This document shows, piece by piece, positions 18,092 to 27,043 of a stretch of DNA of 64,000 bases. The stretch comes from BJ22 sp021298375 (GTDB taxonomy: Bacteria; Planctomycetota; Planctomycetia; Pirellulales; Pirellulaceae): contig JBKDOL010000132.1 in NCBI GenBank assembly GCA_046343015.1, positions 75,424 to 139,423 of the forward strand. Direction: 5' to 3'. Each line of letters starts with the position of its first letter. The stretch's first letter is position 1. Below the pieces are notes generated by a model. It was given only the letters and a program-made list of their open reading frames with translations, had not been told where the DNA came from and ran no database searches. The translations under genes were made by a program, and so were the position numbers.

Positions 18092-18238
18092 TCCGTCCAG
18101 GGAGGCTGCGCTGGAGACGTTGCTGCTGGAACCGCGGCTCGTTGGGATGGCTCGCGGGGGCCGTTCGTTTGGGCTGGGTAGTGTAGATGACTGGTCGGGA
18201 TTCTTACCGGTCAAAGTGAAAACAAAGGAAAGAATAAC

Positions 18239-20941
18239 TTGTCGAACGACCCCAAGAATTCTGGTGGCAACTCGGGTGACGGTGGTTCCATTGACATGGA
18301 AGGCAGAATTGTTGAGCTGCCAATCGAACAGGAGTTGAAAGACAGCTACCTGACTTATGCCATGAGCGTGATCGTGGCTCGGGCTTTGCCGGACGTCCGC
18401 GATGGCTTGAAGCCCTCACAGCGGCGGATTCTTGTCGCGATGAATGATTTGAACCTCAGCCCCGGTGCGGCGCGGGTCAAATGTGCGAAGATCTCCGGTG
18501 ATACCAGTGGTAACTACCACCCCCACGGCGAGAGTATCGTTTATCCCACCTTGGTCCGGATGGCCCAGGAGTGGAACATGCGGTACACCCTGATCGACAA
18601 GCAGGGGAACTTTGGCTCGATCGCGGGTTTGCCTCCGGCCGCCATGCGGTACACCGAGGCTCGGCTCAGCCCGTTTGCGGCGATGATGCTCGACGATCTG
18701 AAGTTGGACACGGTCGATTTTGTGCCGACGTATGATGAACGGCGGACCGAGCCAGTTGTCTTGCCCAGCCGCTTCCCCAATCTGCTGGTTAACGGTGCCA
18801 ACGGGATCGCGGTCAGCATGGCGACCTCGATTCCGCCCCACAATCTGGGTGAGGTTTGCGATGCCCTGATCATGGTGCTCGACAATCCGGATGTTTCGAT
18901 CGATGAGCTGATGTCGGTGATGCCGGGTCCCGATTTTCCAACCGGGGGGATTATCTGCGGACGACAGGCGATTCGGCGTGCGTTCCACACCGGCCGCAGC
19001 ACGATTGTCGTTCGAGCCCGCTGTCAGATCGAGGAATCGAAAAAGGGCCGGTCGCGAATCGTCATCTCCGAAATTCCCTTCCAGCAGACTCGCGATGGCG
19101 TGGTCGAGAAAATCGCGGCCCTGGTGAAGACTGACAAGATCAAGGGAATCACTGGCATCAAGGATGTCAGCGATCTGAAAGAGCCAGTCAAGCTGTTGAT
19201 CGACCTTCGCAGCGATGCCGACCCGCATGTGGTCCTGAATCAGCTCTACCAGTTCTCGCCGCTGCAAGATTCGTTCTCGATGATTTTTCTTGCCCTCGTG
19301 GACGGCAAGCCCCGCGAGCTGAACGTCAAGCAACTGCTGATCGAGTTCATTCGACATCGTTCCCATGTGCTGCGCCGCCGGACGCAGTACCTGTTGGTCC
19401 GAGCGCGGCGACAGAAGCACACGATTGAGGGGCTGTTGCTGGCCCTCGCCGACATTGACCGGATTATCCAGATCATCCGCCAGTCGAAGACGCAGGCCGA
19501 AGCAAAGCAGGGCCTGATGACGGTCGAGTGCCCCGCGGCCATGATGCAGCGGGCGCTGGGCGATGAGGGCTTCGCCGTGTTCCAGAACGAGCGGGGGGTG
19601 GCCGCCGCCTATACGCTCACCCCGGTGCAGGCGGAAGCGATCCTCAAGATGACGCTCGGCCAGTTGGTAAACCTCGAGCAAGAGCGACTCGGCGGCCAAT
19701 ACCGCGAGTTGCTGGAGGAGATCAAGGAATACCTCCGAATTCTCGGCGAGGATGGGGCGATTGAGCGCATCATCCGCGAGGATTTGTCCGATATTCGCGA
19801 CAAGTACGCCGACAAGCGAAGAACTGAAATCACCGGCGAGGAACTGACCGAAGTCGTCGACGAGGACTTGATCGAAGAAGAGAACATGGTGGTCTCGATC
19901 AGCCACCGGGGTTACATCAAGCGAACTCCAGTCAGCACCTACCGCGCGCAAAAGCGGGGCGGCAAGGGGATCAAGGGTGCCAAGATCGAAGATGAAGATC
20001 CGATCGAGCATGTCTTTGCTGCCAGTACGCACGACTTTTTGCTGTTCTTTTCCACCAAAGGCCAGGTGTATTGGCGGAAAGTCCATCAATTGCCCCAGCT
20101 CAGTCGCGAAAGTCGCGGTCGGGCGATCATCAATCTGCTCGACCTCGATGAAGACGAGCGAATCGCTGAGTGTCTTGCGATTCGGGACTTCAGTGCCGAG
20201 GGCCATTACCTGATCATGGCGACCCGCAAGGGGCTGATCAAGAAAACCCCGCTTTCGTCCTATGGCCGGCCGCGGAAGGCCGGGATTATCGCGATCAAGC
20301 TCCGCGAAGACGACGAGTTGATCGACGTCGTGGTCGCTAAAACGGGCGATGAAATCCTGCTCTCAACCGCCTCCGGGATGGCGATTCGGTTCGACGAGTC
20401 CGATGCCCGGCCGATGGGTCGAAACACCAGCGGTGTCAAGGGAATCACCCTTGGGGAAACCGATGAAGTCGTCGGAATGGTCGTGGTTGAGCCTGAGGCA
20501 ACGTTGCTGACTGTCTGCGAACGCGGCTATGGCAAAAGGACGACCTTCGGAGCGAAGACCGCAGCTGAGGGTGAAGAAGACGCCAGCAGTGGCAGCCGCT
20601 ACCGCACCCAGCGCCGGGGCGGCAAGGGGGTCCGTGACATCAAGACAACCGAGCGAAATGGCAAGGTGGTAGGGATTGTCCCAGTCAATAACGACGACCA
20701 GATTTTGCTGATGACCTCGCGAGGGAAACTCCAACGCCTCGCTTGTCGCGACATCAAGTCAATTGGGCGTAACACGCAAGGCGTGCGAATCATGCGCATG
20801 GACGACGGCGATTTCCTCGCGGCCGTGGTCAAGGTTCCGCCGGGAGAGGAAGGCGAAACAGCGGCGGTCGAGTCCGATCCAGCGGAAAGCAATCCCTCCG
20901 AGAATGGCGGAAGCGAGGCTGGTCCAGCCACTGACGAATAG
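18239..20941 (+). CDS. gyrA: DNA gyrase subunit A
   Basis: 900 residues, type IIA topoisomerase subunit that breaks and rejoins DNA. The start is TTG at 18239 with AAGGAAAG about 8 nt upstream; an in-frame ATG at 18296 would remove a Gly/Ser-rich tail. Catalytic Tyr138 lies in PAAMRYTEARLSPF. The quinolone-pocket region reads HPHGESIVYPTLVRMAQ, so the residue matching E. coli Ser83 is Ser99 and the one matching Asp87 is Pro103. The C-terminal wrapping domain has blade repeats and a GyrA box (QRRGGKG), with a related KRGGKG in blade 1, which supports GyrA rather than ParC. The C-terminal tail is acidic. gyrB is not adjacent. Confidence 0.96.
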   Translation: MSNDPKNSGGNSGDGGSIDMEGRIVELPIEQELKDSYLTYAMSVIVARALPDVRDGLKPSQRRILVAMNDLNLSPGAARVKCAKISGDTSGNYHPHGESIVYPTLVRMAQEWNMRYTLIDKQGNFGSIAGLPPAAMRYTEARLSPFAAMMLDDLKLDTVDFVPTYDERRTEPVVLPSRFPNLLVNGANGIAVSMATSIPPHNLGEVCDALIMVLDNPDVSIDELMSVMPGPDFPTGGIICGRQAIRRAFHTGRSTIVVRARCQIEESKKGRSRIVISEIPFQQTRDGVVEKIAALVKTDKIKGITGIKDVSDLKEPVKLLIDLRSDADPHVVLNQLYQFSPLQDSFSMIFLALVDGKPRELNVKQLLIEFIRHRSHVLRRRTQYLLVRARRQKHTIEGLLLALADIDRIIQIIRQSKTQAEAKQGLMTVECPAAMMQRALGDEGFAVFQNERGVAAAYTLTPVQAEAILKMTLGQLVNLEQERLGGQYRELLEEIKEYLRILGEDGAIERIIREDLSDIRDKYADKRRTEITGEELTEVVDEDLIEEENMVVSISHRGYIKRTPVSTYRAQKRGGKGIKGAKIEDEDPIEHVFAASTHDFLLFFSTKGQVYWRKVHQLPQLSRESRGRAIINLLDLDEDERIAECLAIRDFSAEGHYLIMATRKGLIKKTPLSSYGRPRKAGIIAIKLREDDELIDVVVAKTGDEILLSTASGMAIRFDESDARPMGRNTSGVKGITLGETDEVVGMVVVEPEATLLTVCERGYGKRTTFGAKTAAEGEEDASSGSRYRTQRRGGKGVRDIKTTERNGKVVGIVPVNNDDQILLMTSRGKLQRLACRDIKSIGRNTQGVRIMRMDDGDFLAAVVKVPPGEEGETAAVESDPAESNPSENGGSEAGPATDE

Positions 20942-21065
20942 TCTGGGCAGGTTCGGGCTGAGGATGCGAAACGGGGGGGATTGAGCCAATCGCGTGGCGA
21001 GACTCAGGCGTGAGTCCGCCTCTCGGTCCTTGGTAACTGGTCAGGGTGTATCAGGAAGGGTGACG

Positions 21066-22385
21066 ATGGAAATTGCAATGATTGGGACCGGTTACGTCGG
21101 GTTGGTAACCGGAACTTGTTTTGCTGAAAGCGGTAATCACGTTACCTGCGTGGACATCAATCAGCAGAAAATCGAGCGGCTCAAGCAGGGGCAGATCCCG
21201 ATTTATGAGCCGGGGCTGACCGAGATGGTGCTGCGAAACGCGAAGGCCGGTCGCCTCCGGTTTTCCACCGATGTGGCGGAGTCGGTTCGCCGAGCCCGCG
21301 TTGTCTACCTCGCGGTCGGAACTCCTCAGGGTGACGATGGCAGCGCTGACTTGTCCGCCCTGCGGAGCGTGGTCGACTCCTTTGCCCCTCACCTGCGCGA
21401 CGACGCCGTGATTGTGACCAAGAGCACTGTCCCCGTGGGAACCAATGCCTGGATCTACGACCGGCTGAAGTCTCTCAACCAGCGAGTCTACGCGGTCGCC
21501 AGCAATCCTGAATTTTTGAAGGAAGGCGCGGCAATCAACGATTTCATGTACCCCGACCGGGTCGTCGTTGGCGTCCGTGAAACCGCGACAGGCGAGTTGC
21601 TCCGCGAACTTTACTCTCCATTCCTGCGGACGGACAAACCCTTTCTGGTAATGTCCCCGGAAAGCGCCGAGCTGACCAAATATGTCGCCAATGCCATGTT
21701 GGCAACGAAAATCAGCTTTATTAACGAGATGGCTAATCTGTGCGAGCGGATGGACGCCGACATCAACGACGTGCGGCGCGGAATCGGGCACGATCAACGG
21801 ATTGGCTTTCAGTTTTTGTTCCCGGGAGTTGGCTACGGCGGAAGTTGCTTTCCCAAGGACGTCCGCGCCTTGAGCTCGATGGCCCGCAACCACGGCGTTC
21901 AGCCCGCGATTTTGACCGCCGTCGATGAGGTCAATAATCGGCAAAAGCACGTGCTGATGGAGAAGATCAATCAGCATTTCCGGGGCAATGTGCGGGGAGT
22001 TCGCTTCGCCGTCTGGGGTTTGGCTTTCAAGCCGAAGACCGATGACATCCGTGAAGCCCCGGCTCTGGTTTTGATTGAGGCATTGCTGGCAGCCGGAGCA
22101 ACGGTCTGTGCACACGATCCCGAGGCCCTGGAAAACGTCCGCTCGGAACTGGGCGACCGGATCAGCTATGCCGAGCAGGCGATGGATGCCCTGAGTGGCG
22201 CGGATGCCCTGGCAATCAATACCGAATGGGATGTCTTTCGCCATCCCGAGTTTGAAGAGATCTCAGCAGCGCTGAAACAGAAATTGATTTTTGATGGCCG
22301 CAATTTGTATGACCCCAAGGTGATGCGCCAATTCGGGTTCACCTACTACTCCATCGGTCGACCCACCATGCGACCGGCAGGTTAA
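21066..22385 (+). CDS. ugd: UDP-glucose 6-dehydrogenase
   Basis: 439 residues. Oxidises UDP-glucose to UDP-glucuronate for polysaccharide synthesis. Rossmann start MEIAMIGTGYVGLVTGTCFA, catalytic loop PGVGYGGSCFPKD with the nucleophilic Cys, STVPVGT, NPEFLKEG, and the C-terminal domain AVWGLAFKPKTDDIREAP. The start is ATG 21066 with AGGAAGG about 8 nt upstream; an upstream open extension to 20994 lacks start signals. It follows gyrA by 124 nt. Confidence 0.96.
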   Translation: MEIAMIGTGYVGLVTGTCFAESGNHVTCVDINQQKIERLKQGQIPIYEPGLTEMVLRNAKAGRLRFSTDVAESVRRARVVYLAVGTPQGDDGSADLSALRSVVDSFAPHLRDDAVIVTKSTVPVGTNAWIYDRLKSLNQRVYAVASNPEFLKEGAAINDFMYPDRVVVGVRETATGELLRELYSPFLRTDKPFLVMSPESAELTKYVANAMLATKISFINEMANLCERMDADINDVRRGIGHDQRIGFQFLFPGVGYGGSCFPKDVRALSSMARNHGVQPAILTAVDEVNNRQKHVLMEKINQHFRGNVRGVRFAVWGLAFKPKTDDIREAPALVLIEALLAAGATVCAHDPEALENVRSELGDRISYAEQAMDALSGADALAINTEWDVFRHPEFEEISAALKQKLIFDGRNLYDPKVMRQFGFTYYSIGRPTMRPAG

Positions 22386-22463
22386 GGGGATGGGGGCTCC
22401 GACGATCGCGTCGCAGTCATGGTATCGGTCGGCAAGAGGCTCCCAAATTGCGGCGAGTGACGA

Positions 22464-23615
22464 ATGGGCGGGCGCGCAGGCAAACCGGCAAAGCAACAAG
22501 CTCCGTCCAGCGACCTCGACTGGCCAGGAGCCGGTCAGGAAGTGGCTTTTCGGCGAGCGTTGATTCGCTGGTTTCGCCGGCATCAGCGGGACTTGCCGTG
22601 GCGCGAGCAACCCGATGGCTATCGAATTTGGGTCAGCGAGATCATGCTCCAGCAGACCCAGGTCGCCACCGTAGTCGCGTACTACCAGCGGTTCCTGCAA
22701 AGATTTCCCGAGGTCAACTCATTGGCCGAGGCCGATGAGTCGGAAGTGCTCAAGCTTTGGGAGGGGTTGGGTTATTACCGCCGGGCAAGGCAACTGCATG
22801 CCGCAGCCCGGCAGATCGTCGCCCGGCACGGAGGCGAGTTTCCGAGTACGTTTGCCGACGTTCTCGCGTTGCCGGGAGTGGGGCGCTATACGGCCGGAGC
22901 GATCATGTCGATTGCCTTCGACCAGCCGCAACCCATACTCGAGGGAAATACCATTCGGGTTTTTGCCCGCCTGCTGGGGATGACCGAGTGCGCCCGCGAA
23001 AAGGCCAGCGAACAGCGGCTGTGGTCCTTCTCTCAGTCGCTGCTGCCGCCAGGCGAGGGATCGCGCGATCTGAACCAGGGTCTGATGGAATTGGGGAGCG
23101 AGCTTTGCCGCGTCCGCCAACCGGCCTGTCTGCTTTGTCCTGTCAGCCGCTGGTGTCGGGCCTTTGCCGAAGGGATTCAGGACCAGCTTCCCGTGTTGAC
23201 TCCGCGAATGGAGTACGTGCCGCGGCAGGATGGGTTGGTGCTGATTCGCCGCGGACGGAAACTACTCCTTCGCAAGTGCGCCGAGGGTGAGCACTGGACC
23301 GGGTTGTGGGATTTTCCTCGGGTAACTTTGGCCGAGGCAGCCCCCCAGCCCGTTTCTCCGCAAGTTTCTCGGCTGGCTGAGCAGGCTTTCCAACGCGAGC
23401 TGGGATTGAGCGTTGCGGTAGAACCGGCCGGCAAGCGGCTCAAGCATGCCGTGACCAAGTATCGAATCACACTCGATTGTTTTTGGGGGAAGCTCCAGGG
23501 GCGCGTGCCGAAGGGCAGGGGGGAGTGGGCTTGGGTTGCCGCAGAGGAACTCCCACGCTTGGCCCTGAACGCGACCGGCAGAAAAGTTGCGGATTGGTTG
23601 GCCGAGGCAATGTGA
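22464..23615 (+). CDS. mutY: A/G-specific adenine DNA glycosylase, atypical active site
   Basis: 383 residues. Removes adenine paired with 8-oxoguanine. The catalytic Glu59 is in VSEIMLQQTQV, the helix-hairpin-helix is LPGVGRYTAGAI, and the 4Fe-4S ligands follow the MutY spacing (Cys-x6-Cys-x2-Cys-x5-Cys: CRVRQPACLLCPVSRWC). A C-terminal NUDIX-like 8-oxoG recognition domain is present (about 255-383; EHWTGLWDFPRV). The residue matching catalytic Asp138 of E. coli (ILDGNVKRV) is Glu160 here (ILEGNTIRV), an acidic but longer side chain. The start ATG 22464 has only a weak GAG upstream. Confidence 0.94.
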   Translation: MGGRAGKPAKQQAPSSDLDWPGAGQEVAFRRALIRWFRRHQRDLPWREQPDGYRIWVSEIMLQQTQVATVVAYYQRFLQRFPEVNSLAEADESEVLKLWEGLGYYRRARQLHAAARQIVARHGGEFPSTFADVLALPGVGRYTAGAIMSIAFDQPQPILEGNTIRVFARLLGMTECAREKASEQRLWSFSQSLLPPGEGSRDLNQGLMELGSELCRVRQPACLLCPVSRWCRAFAEGIQDQLPVLTPRMEYVPRQDGLVLIRRGRKLLLRKCAEGEHWTGLWDFPRVTLAEAAPQPVSPQVSRLAEQAFQRELGLSVAVEPAGKRLKHAVTKYRITLDCFWGKLQGRVPKGRGEWAWVAAEELPRLALNATGRKVADWLAEAM

Positions 23616-23747
23616 GGTCCAAACAGTCAGGGACCGATCGGGTAACTTGGTAAGTGCGATGACTCGCCGTCAGCCCCCCGGAGTTGTCAGGACATCACCC
23701 CGACGGGAAGCCCTGTTTTTTCCAACGATCGTTTGCCGGAGTTCAAC

Positions 23748-24497
23748 TTGAAGACCGCGATCATTATCCCCGCCCGTTTGCAGTCGACGCGGCTGCCTCG
23801 CAAAATGTTGCTCGCGGAGACGGGCAAGCCCTTGATCCAGCACACGGTCGAAGCTGCGCGAAAGTGTCGGCTGGCGGATCGGGTCCTGGTCGCGGCGGAC
23901 GCTCCGGAGATTGTCGAGGCAGTTCGCCGCGGCGGTGGCGAGGCTGTGCTCACCGACCCGGCCCATGCCAGCGGTACGGATCGAATTGCCGAAGCGGCCG
24001 CGGCGGTTCCCGAGTGCGACCTGATTGTCAACCTGCAGGGTGATGAGCCGGAAATGAACCCGGCCGCTGTCGACCGGGCGATCGAACTGCTGCGAAACAC
24101 CCCACAGGCTAACGCGGCAACAGTCGTCTGTCCGATTCGCGAGCGGGCGGTGCTCGAGGACCCGGCCTGTGTCAAAGTCGTTTGTCGTCACGATGGCCGA
24201 GCGCTTTACTTCAGCCGTAGTCCGATTCCCCATGCCCGCACTTGGCGGGAGGAATTGCTCCACCAGGAGCCGCCCCTCTTTTGGCAGCATTTGGGGTTGT
24301 ATGTCTATCGCCGGGATTTTCTTCTGCAATTCTCCCGGTTGCCTGTTTCCACTCTGGAAACAACGGAAATGCTCGAGCAGTTACGGATTTTGCAGGCGGG
24401 CGGGGAAATCGTGGTTGCAGCAGTGGAAAAACAGGCGAAAGGCATCGATACTCCCGAAGATTATCGCGCCTTTGTCAGCCGTCTGGGCAAGTGTTAA
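23748..24497 (+). CDS. kdsB: 3-deoxy-manno-octulosonate cytidylyltransferase (CMP-KDO synthetase)
   Basis: 249 residues. Activates KDO as CMP-KDO for lipopolysaccharide inner core, which supports a Gram-negative-type outer membrane. Motifs are IIIPARLQSTRLPRKMLL, VNLQGDEPEM, YFSRSPIPHAR, LGLYVYRRDFL and GIDTPEDY. The start is TTG at 23748 because GGAG sits 7 nt upstream and the protein then begins MKTAIIIPARL like its relatives; a TTG at 23733 would add five residues and has no Shine-Dalgarno. The last codons contain the promoter of pyrG. Confidence 0.95.
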   Translation: MKTAIIIPARLQSTRLPRKMLLAETGKPLIQHTVEAARKCRLADRVLVAADAPEIVEAVRRGGGEAVLTDPAHASGTDRIAEAAAAVPECDLIVNLQGDEPEMNPAAVDRAIELLRNTPQANAATVVCPIRERAVLEDPACVKVVCRHDGRALYFSRSPIPHARTWREELLHQEPPLFWQHLGLYVYRRDFLLQFSRLPVSTLETTEMLEQLRILQAGGEIVVAAVEKQAKGIDTPEDYRAFVSRLGKC

Positions 24498-24500
24498 AAT
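24472..24500 (+). promoter_or_regulatory. promoter candidate for pyrG inside the end of kdsB
   Basis: TTGTCA (24472-24477), 17 nt, TAAAAT (24495-24500); the -10 overlaps the kdsB stop codon. Leader about 148 nt before the pyrG ATG. Confidence 0.6.
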
Positions 24501-24654
24501 CCGTTTTTCGGCCGCCTGATGTGGTCCGCACCGCCATCGCTGGCGGCTCGGTCTGCGATTTTCTCTGTTGCCTCTCACCGACGCGGGATGATGGAGATGG
24601 AAGTCTGATGGGACCAGGAGTGGCCGCGTCTCTTTTCTTGGGGGAAGCAACAGG

Positions 24655-26283
24655 ATGACGAAGCACATTTTCGTGACGGGCGGGGTCGTGAGCTCATTGG
24701 GTAAAGGGCTGACCAGTGCTTCGGTTGGGATGTTGCTCGAGCGGCGTGGCTTGAGGGTCCGGATGCAAAAGCTCGACCCGTACATCAACGTCGACCCAGG
24801 GACGATGAGCCCCTACCAGCACGGCGAAGTCTACGTGCTCGACGACGGCAGTGAAACCGATCTCGACCTGGGGCACTACGAACGGTTTACCCACAGTCCG
24901 CTGACGCGGCAATCGAATTACACTACCGGCCAGATTTATCTGAAGGTGATTGAGAAGGAGCGGCGAGGCGAGTTTCTCGGGCAAACCGTCCAGGTCATTC
25001 CGCATATCACCAATGAAATCAAGCGCTGTATCGCCAAACTGGCCGATGACGAAGTGGATGTGGTGATCACTGAAATCGGTGGAACTGTCGGGGACATTGA
25101 AAGCCAGCCGTTCCTCGAGGCCATTCGTCAGTTCGCTCTTGATGTGGGGAAAGAGAATTGCCTCTACATTCACTTGACCCTGATTCCCTACCTCAAGGCC
25201 GCTGCCGAACTGAAAACCAAACCTACTCAGCACTCGGTCGGGTTGCTCCGGCAAATCGGTATCCAGCCGGATGTCCTGATCTGCCGCACCGAGCGGGCAC
25301 TTCCGGCCTCCGACCGCGAAAAAATCGCCCTGTTCTGCAATGTTCCTGTGCGGGCCGTGATTGAGGAACGAGACAAGGACTTCTCGATTTACGAAGTCCC
25401 GCTCAGCCTCGTGGAAAATGGACTCGATGAGCTAATCGTCAAGAAGCTGGGGCTGAATGCCAAATCGCTGGAGTTGGATGACTGGCGAGAACTGCTCCAC
25501 CGGCTTCGCAATCCTGATACCGAAATCAGCATCGCGGTCGTGGGGAAGTACGCCGAGCACAAGGACGCGTACAAGTCGATCTACGAAGCAATCGACCATG
25601 CCGGAATTGAGCATCACGCTCAAATCCGCGTCGGTCGAATCCTGAGCGAGGACATTCAGCGCGAAGGTCCAGAGCGATTGCTCTCGGGATACGATGGGAT
25701 TTTGGTTCCGGGCGGTTTCGGCGAGCGTGGCGTTGAGGGTAAAGTCGATGCGATCCGCTGGGCCCGGCAGCGGAAAATCCCTTTCCTCGGGATTTGTCTC
25801 GGGATGCAATGCGCCGTGATCGAATTCGCCAGGAATGTTGTGGGCCTTGCCGGTGCCAACTCCACCGAGTTCGAGAAAGATACTCCCTATCCGGTGGTCT
25901 GCCTGCTGGATGAACAGCAGAACATCACGGAGAAAGGCGGCACCATGCGACTCGGGGCGCAGGTAGCCGACCTCGCTCCGGATTCCCGGGCAGCTGAGTG
26001 CTACGGCTCGGCGCAAGTTCAGGAGCGGCATCGTCACCGCTATGAGTTCAACAACCAATACCGCAAACAGTTTGAAGCGCACGGGATGACCTTCTCGGGG
26101 ACCAGCAAGCAAGGTTCGTTGGTTGAGGTCGTCGAACTGCCGGAACATCCCTGGTTCGTGGCAGTCCAGTATCACCCCGAATTCAAGTCGAAGCCGACTC
26201 AGCCCCATCCGCTGTTCTCGGGATTTGTCCAGGCTGCTGTCCGCCGCAACTCCCGGGATTCCATGGTCGAGTCCGGCTCCTGA
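24655..26283 (+). CDS. pyrG: CTP synthase
   Basis: 542 residues, the standard length. Converts UTP, ATP and glutamine to CTP. The synthetase domain begins KHIFVTGGVVSSLGKGLTSA, with PYINVDPGTMSPYQHGEVYV, the metal site EIGGTVGDIES and KTKPTQHSVGLL. The glutamine amidotransferase domain has PGGFGERG, nucleophile GICLGMQCA and the catalytic end VQYHPEFKSKP. Only 157 nt separate it from kdsB, which consumes its product CTP. The stop codon is inside the first unit of a tandem repeat. Confidence 0.98.
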   Translation: MTKHIFVTGGVVSSLGKGLTSASVGMLLERRGLRVRMQKLDPYINVDPGTMSPYQHGEVYVLDDGSETDLDLGHYERFTHSPLTRQSNYTTGQIYLKVIEKERRGEFLGQTVQVIPHITNEIKRCIAKLADDEVDVVITEIGGTVGDIESQPFLEAIRQFALDVGKENCLYIHLTLIPYLKAAAELKTKPTQHSVGLLRQIGIQPDVLICRTERALPASDREKIALFCNVPVRAVIEERDKDFSIYEVPLSLVENGLDELIVKKLGLNAKSLELDDWRELLHRLRNPDTEISIAVVGKYAEHKDAYKSIYEAIDHAGIEHHAQIRVGRILSEDIQREGPERLLSGYDGILVPGGFGERGVEGKVDAIRWARQRKIPFLGICLGMQCAVIEFARNVVGLAGANSTEFEKDTPYPVVCLLDEQQNITEKGGTMRLGAQVADLAPDSRAAECYGSAQVQERHRHRYEFNNQYRKQFEAHGMTFSGTSKQGSLVEVVELPEHPWFVAVQYHPEFKSKPTQPHPLFSGFVQAAVRRNSRDSMVESGS

Positions 26284-26319
26284 AACGTGGGCTCCTGAAA
26301 CGTGGGCTCCTGAGAAGCG
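26275..26319. repeat. 3 x 15-nt tandem repeat over the pyrG stop codon
   Basis: GGCTCCTGAAACGTG twice without change (26275, 26290), then GGCTCCTGAGAAGCG (26305). The TGA in unit 1 (26281-26283) is the pyrG stop. A partial echo (CTGAGAAGC) follows near 26323-26335. Confidence 0.92.
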
Positions 26320-26499
26320 GAAATCTGAGAAGCAGTGTTCCCGGCTCCGGCTTGTGCCAACGGCTACCGGTCGGAGCGGGAGGGGGGAAACTGGCTGCTG
26401 GCCCCGAAGCAAACGCGATTTTCCGGCAGTTGCAGGAATTACCAACTCATTGTTTTGAGTTGATCAACTGATTGAGATTCGGCAACAAGGCGAAACACG

Positions 26500-26922
26500 A
26501 TGACTCACTCCGACTCCGACCCAAAAATAATCGTGGACAACGACTGGAAATCCCGCGTTGAGCAGGAGAGGCGACAAGCTGAGCAAGGCAAGGGGAGTTC
26601 ACCACCTGATGCGAGCTATCCCGAGCCCACCTTTGAACTCCTGGTCACCACCTTTTCGATGCAAGCCATGGCGGCGATGGGCCTGATGGGCGGGCCGGGA
26701 GGAGCGGCCCAGCCGGCTGACTTGGGCATGGCTCGGCATCTGATCGATCTGCTCGGAGTGATCGAGGAAAAGACCCGAGGAAATTTGACTGCGGATGAAG
26801 CGGCCATGCTGGAGCAGATGCTGCACCAATTGCGAATGCTTTACCTTGACCCTGAGATCAGGCGACAAATCGCCCAGCCCGCAGCGGGGCGCCGTTCCGG
26901 ATCGAAAATCGAGTTGCCCTAG
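26500..26922 (+). CDS. DUF1844 domain protein
   Basis: 140 residues from ATG 26500. The N-terminal 40 residues are charged and probably disordered (VDNDWKSRVEQERRQAEQ). The C-terminal helical domain has the DUF1844 pattern: FELLVTTFSMQAMAAMGLMG, then ARHLIDLLGVIEEKTRGNLT and the final LEQMLHQLRMLYL. The molecular function of this family is not established. It stands between pyrG and a thioredoxin-fold gene on the same strand; the latter may have its own promoter, with TAAAAT near 26980 but no good -35. Confidence 0.88.
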   Translation: MTHSDSDPKIIVDNDWKSRVEQERRQAEQGKGSSPPDASYPEPTFELLVTTFSMQAMAAMGLMGGPGGAAQPADLGMARHLIDLLGVIEEKTRGNLTADEAAMLEQMLHQLRMLYLDPEIRRQIAQPAAGRRSGSKIELP

Positions 26923-27043
26923 CCGAAAACCCAACTCGTCCGGACCGTGGTGCTCGCGATCAGCCTCGCCTTCGGTGTAAAATGACTCCCGGGGCGACGG
27001 CCAAATTCTTGGTTGTCTGGGACGAGTTTGCTGGGGAATAGGC

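Larger units (their letters stand above)
17669..18238. other. intergenic region upstream of gyrA
   Basis: Between the divergent toroid and gyrA genes. Contains the gyrA promoter candidate at 17854-17882 and the tandem repeat at 18028-18091, which would lie in the roughly 350-nt gyrA leader. No coding frame is supported. Confidence 0.6.

Noticed and set aside
18416..20206. 596-codon minus-strand open frame
   Set aside because: Antisense to gyrA; no start signals and no recognisable motifs.
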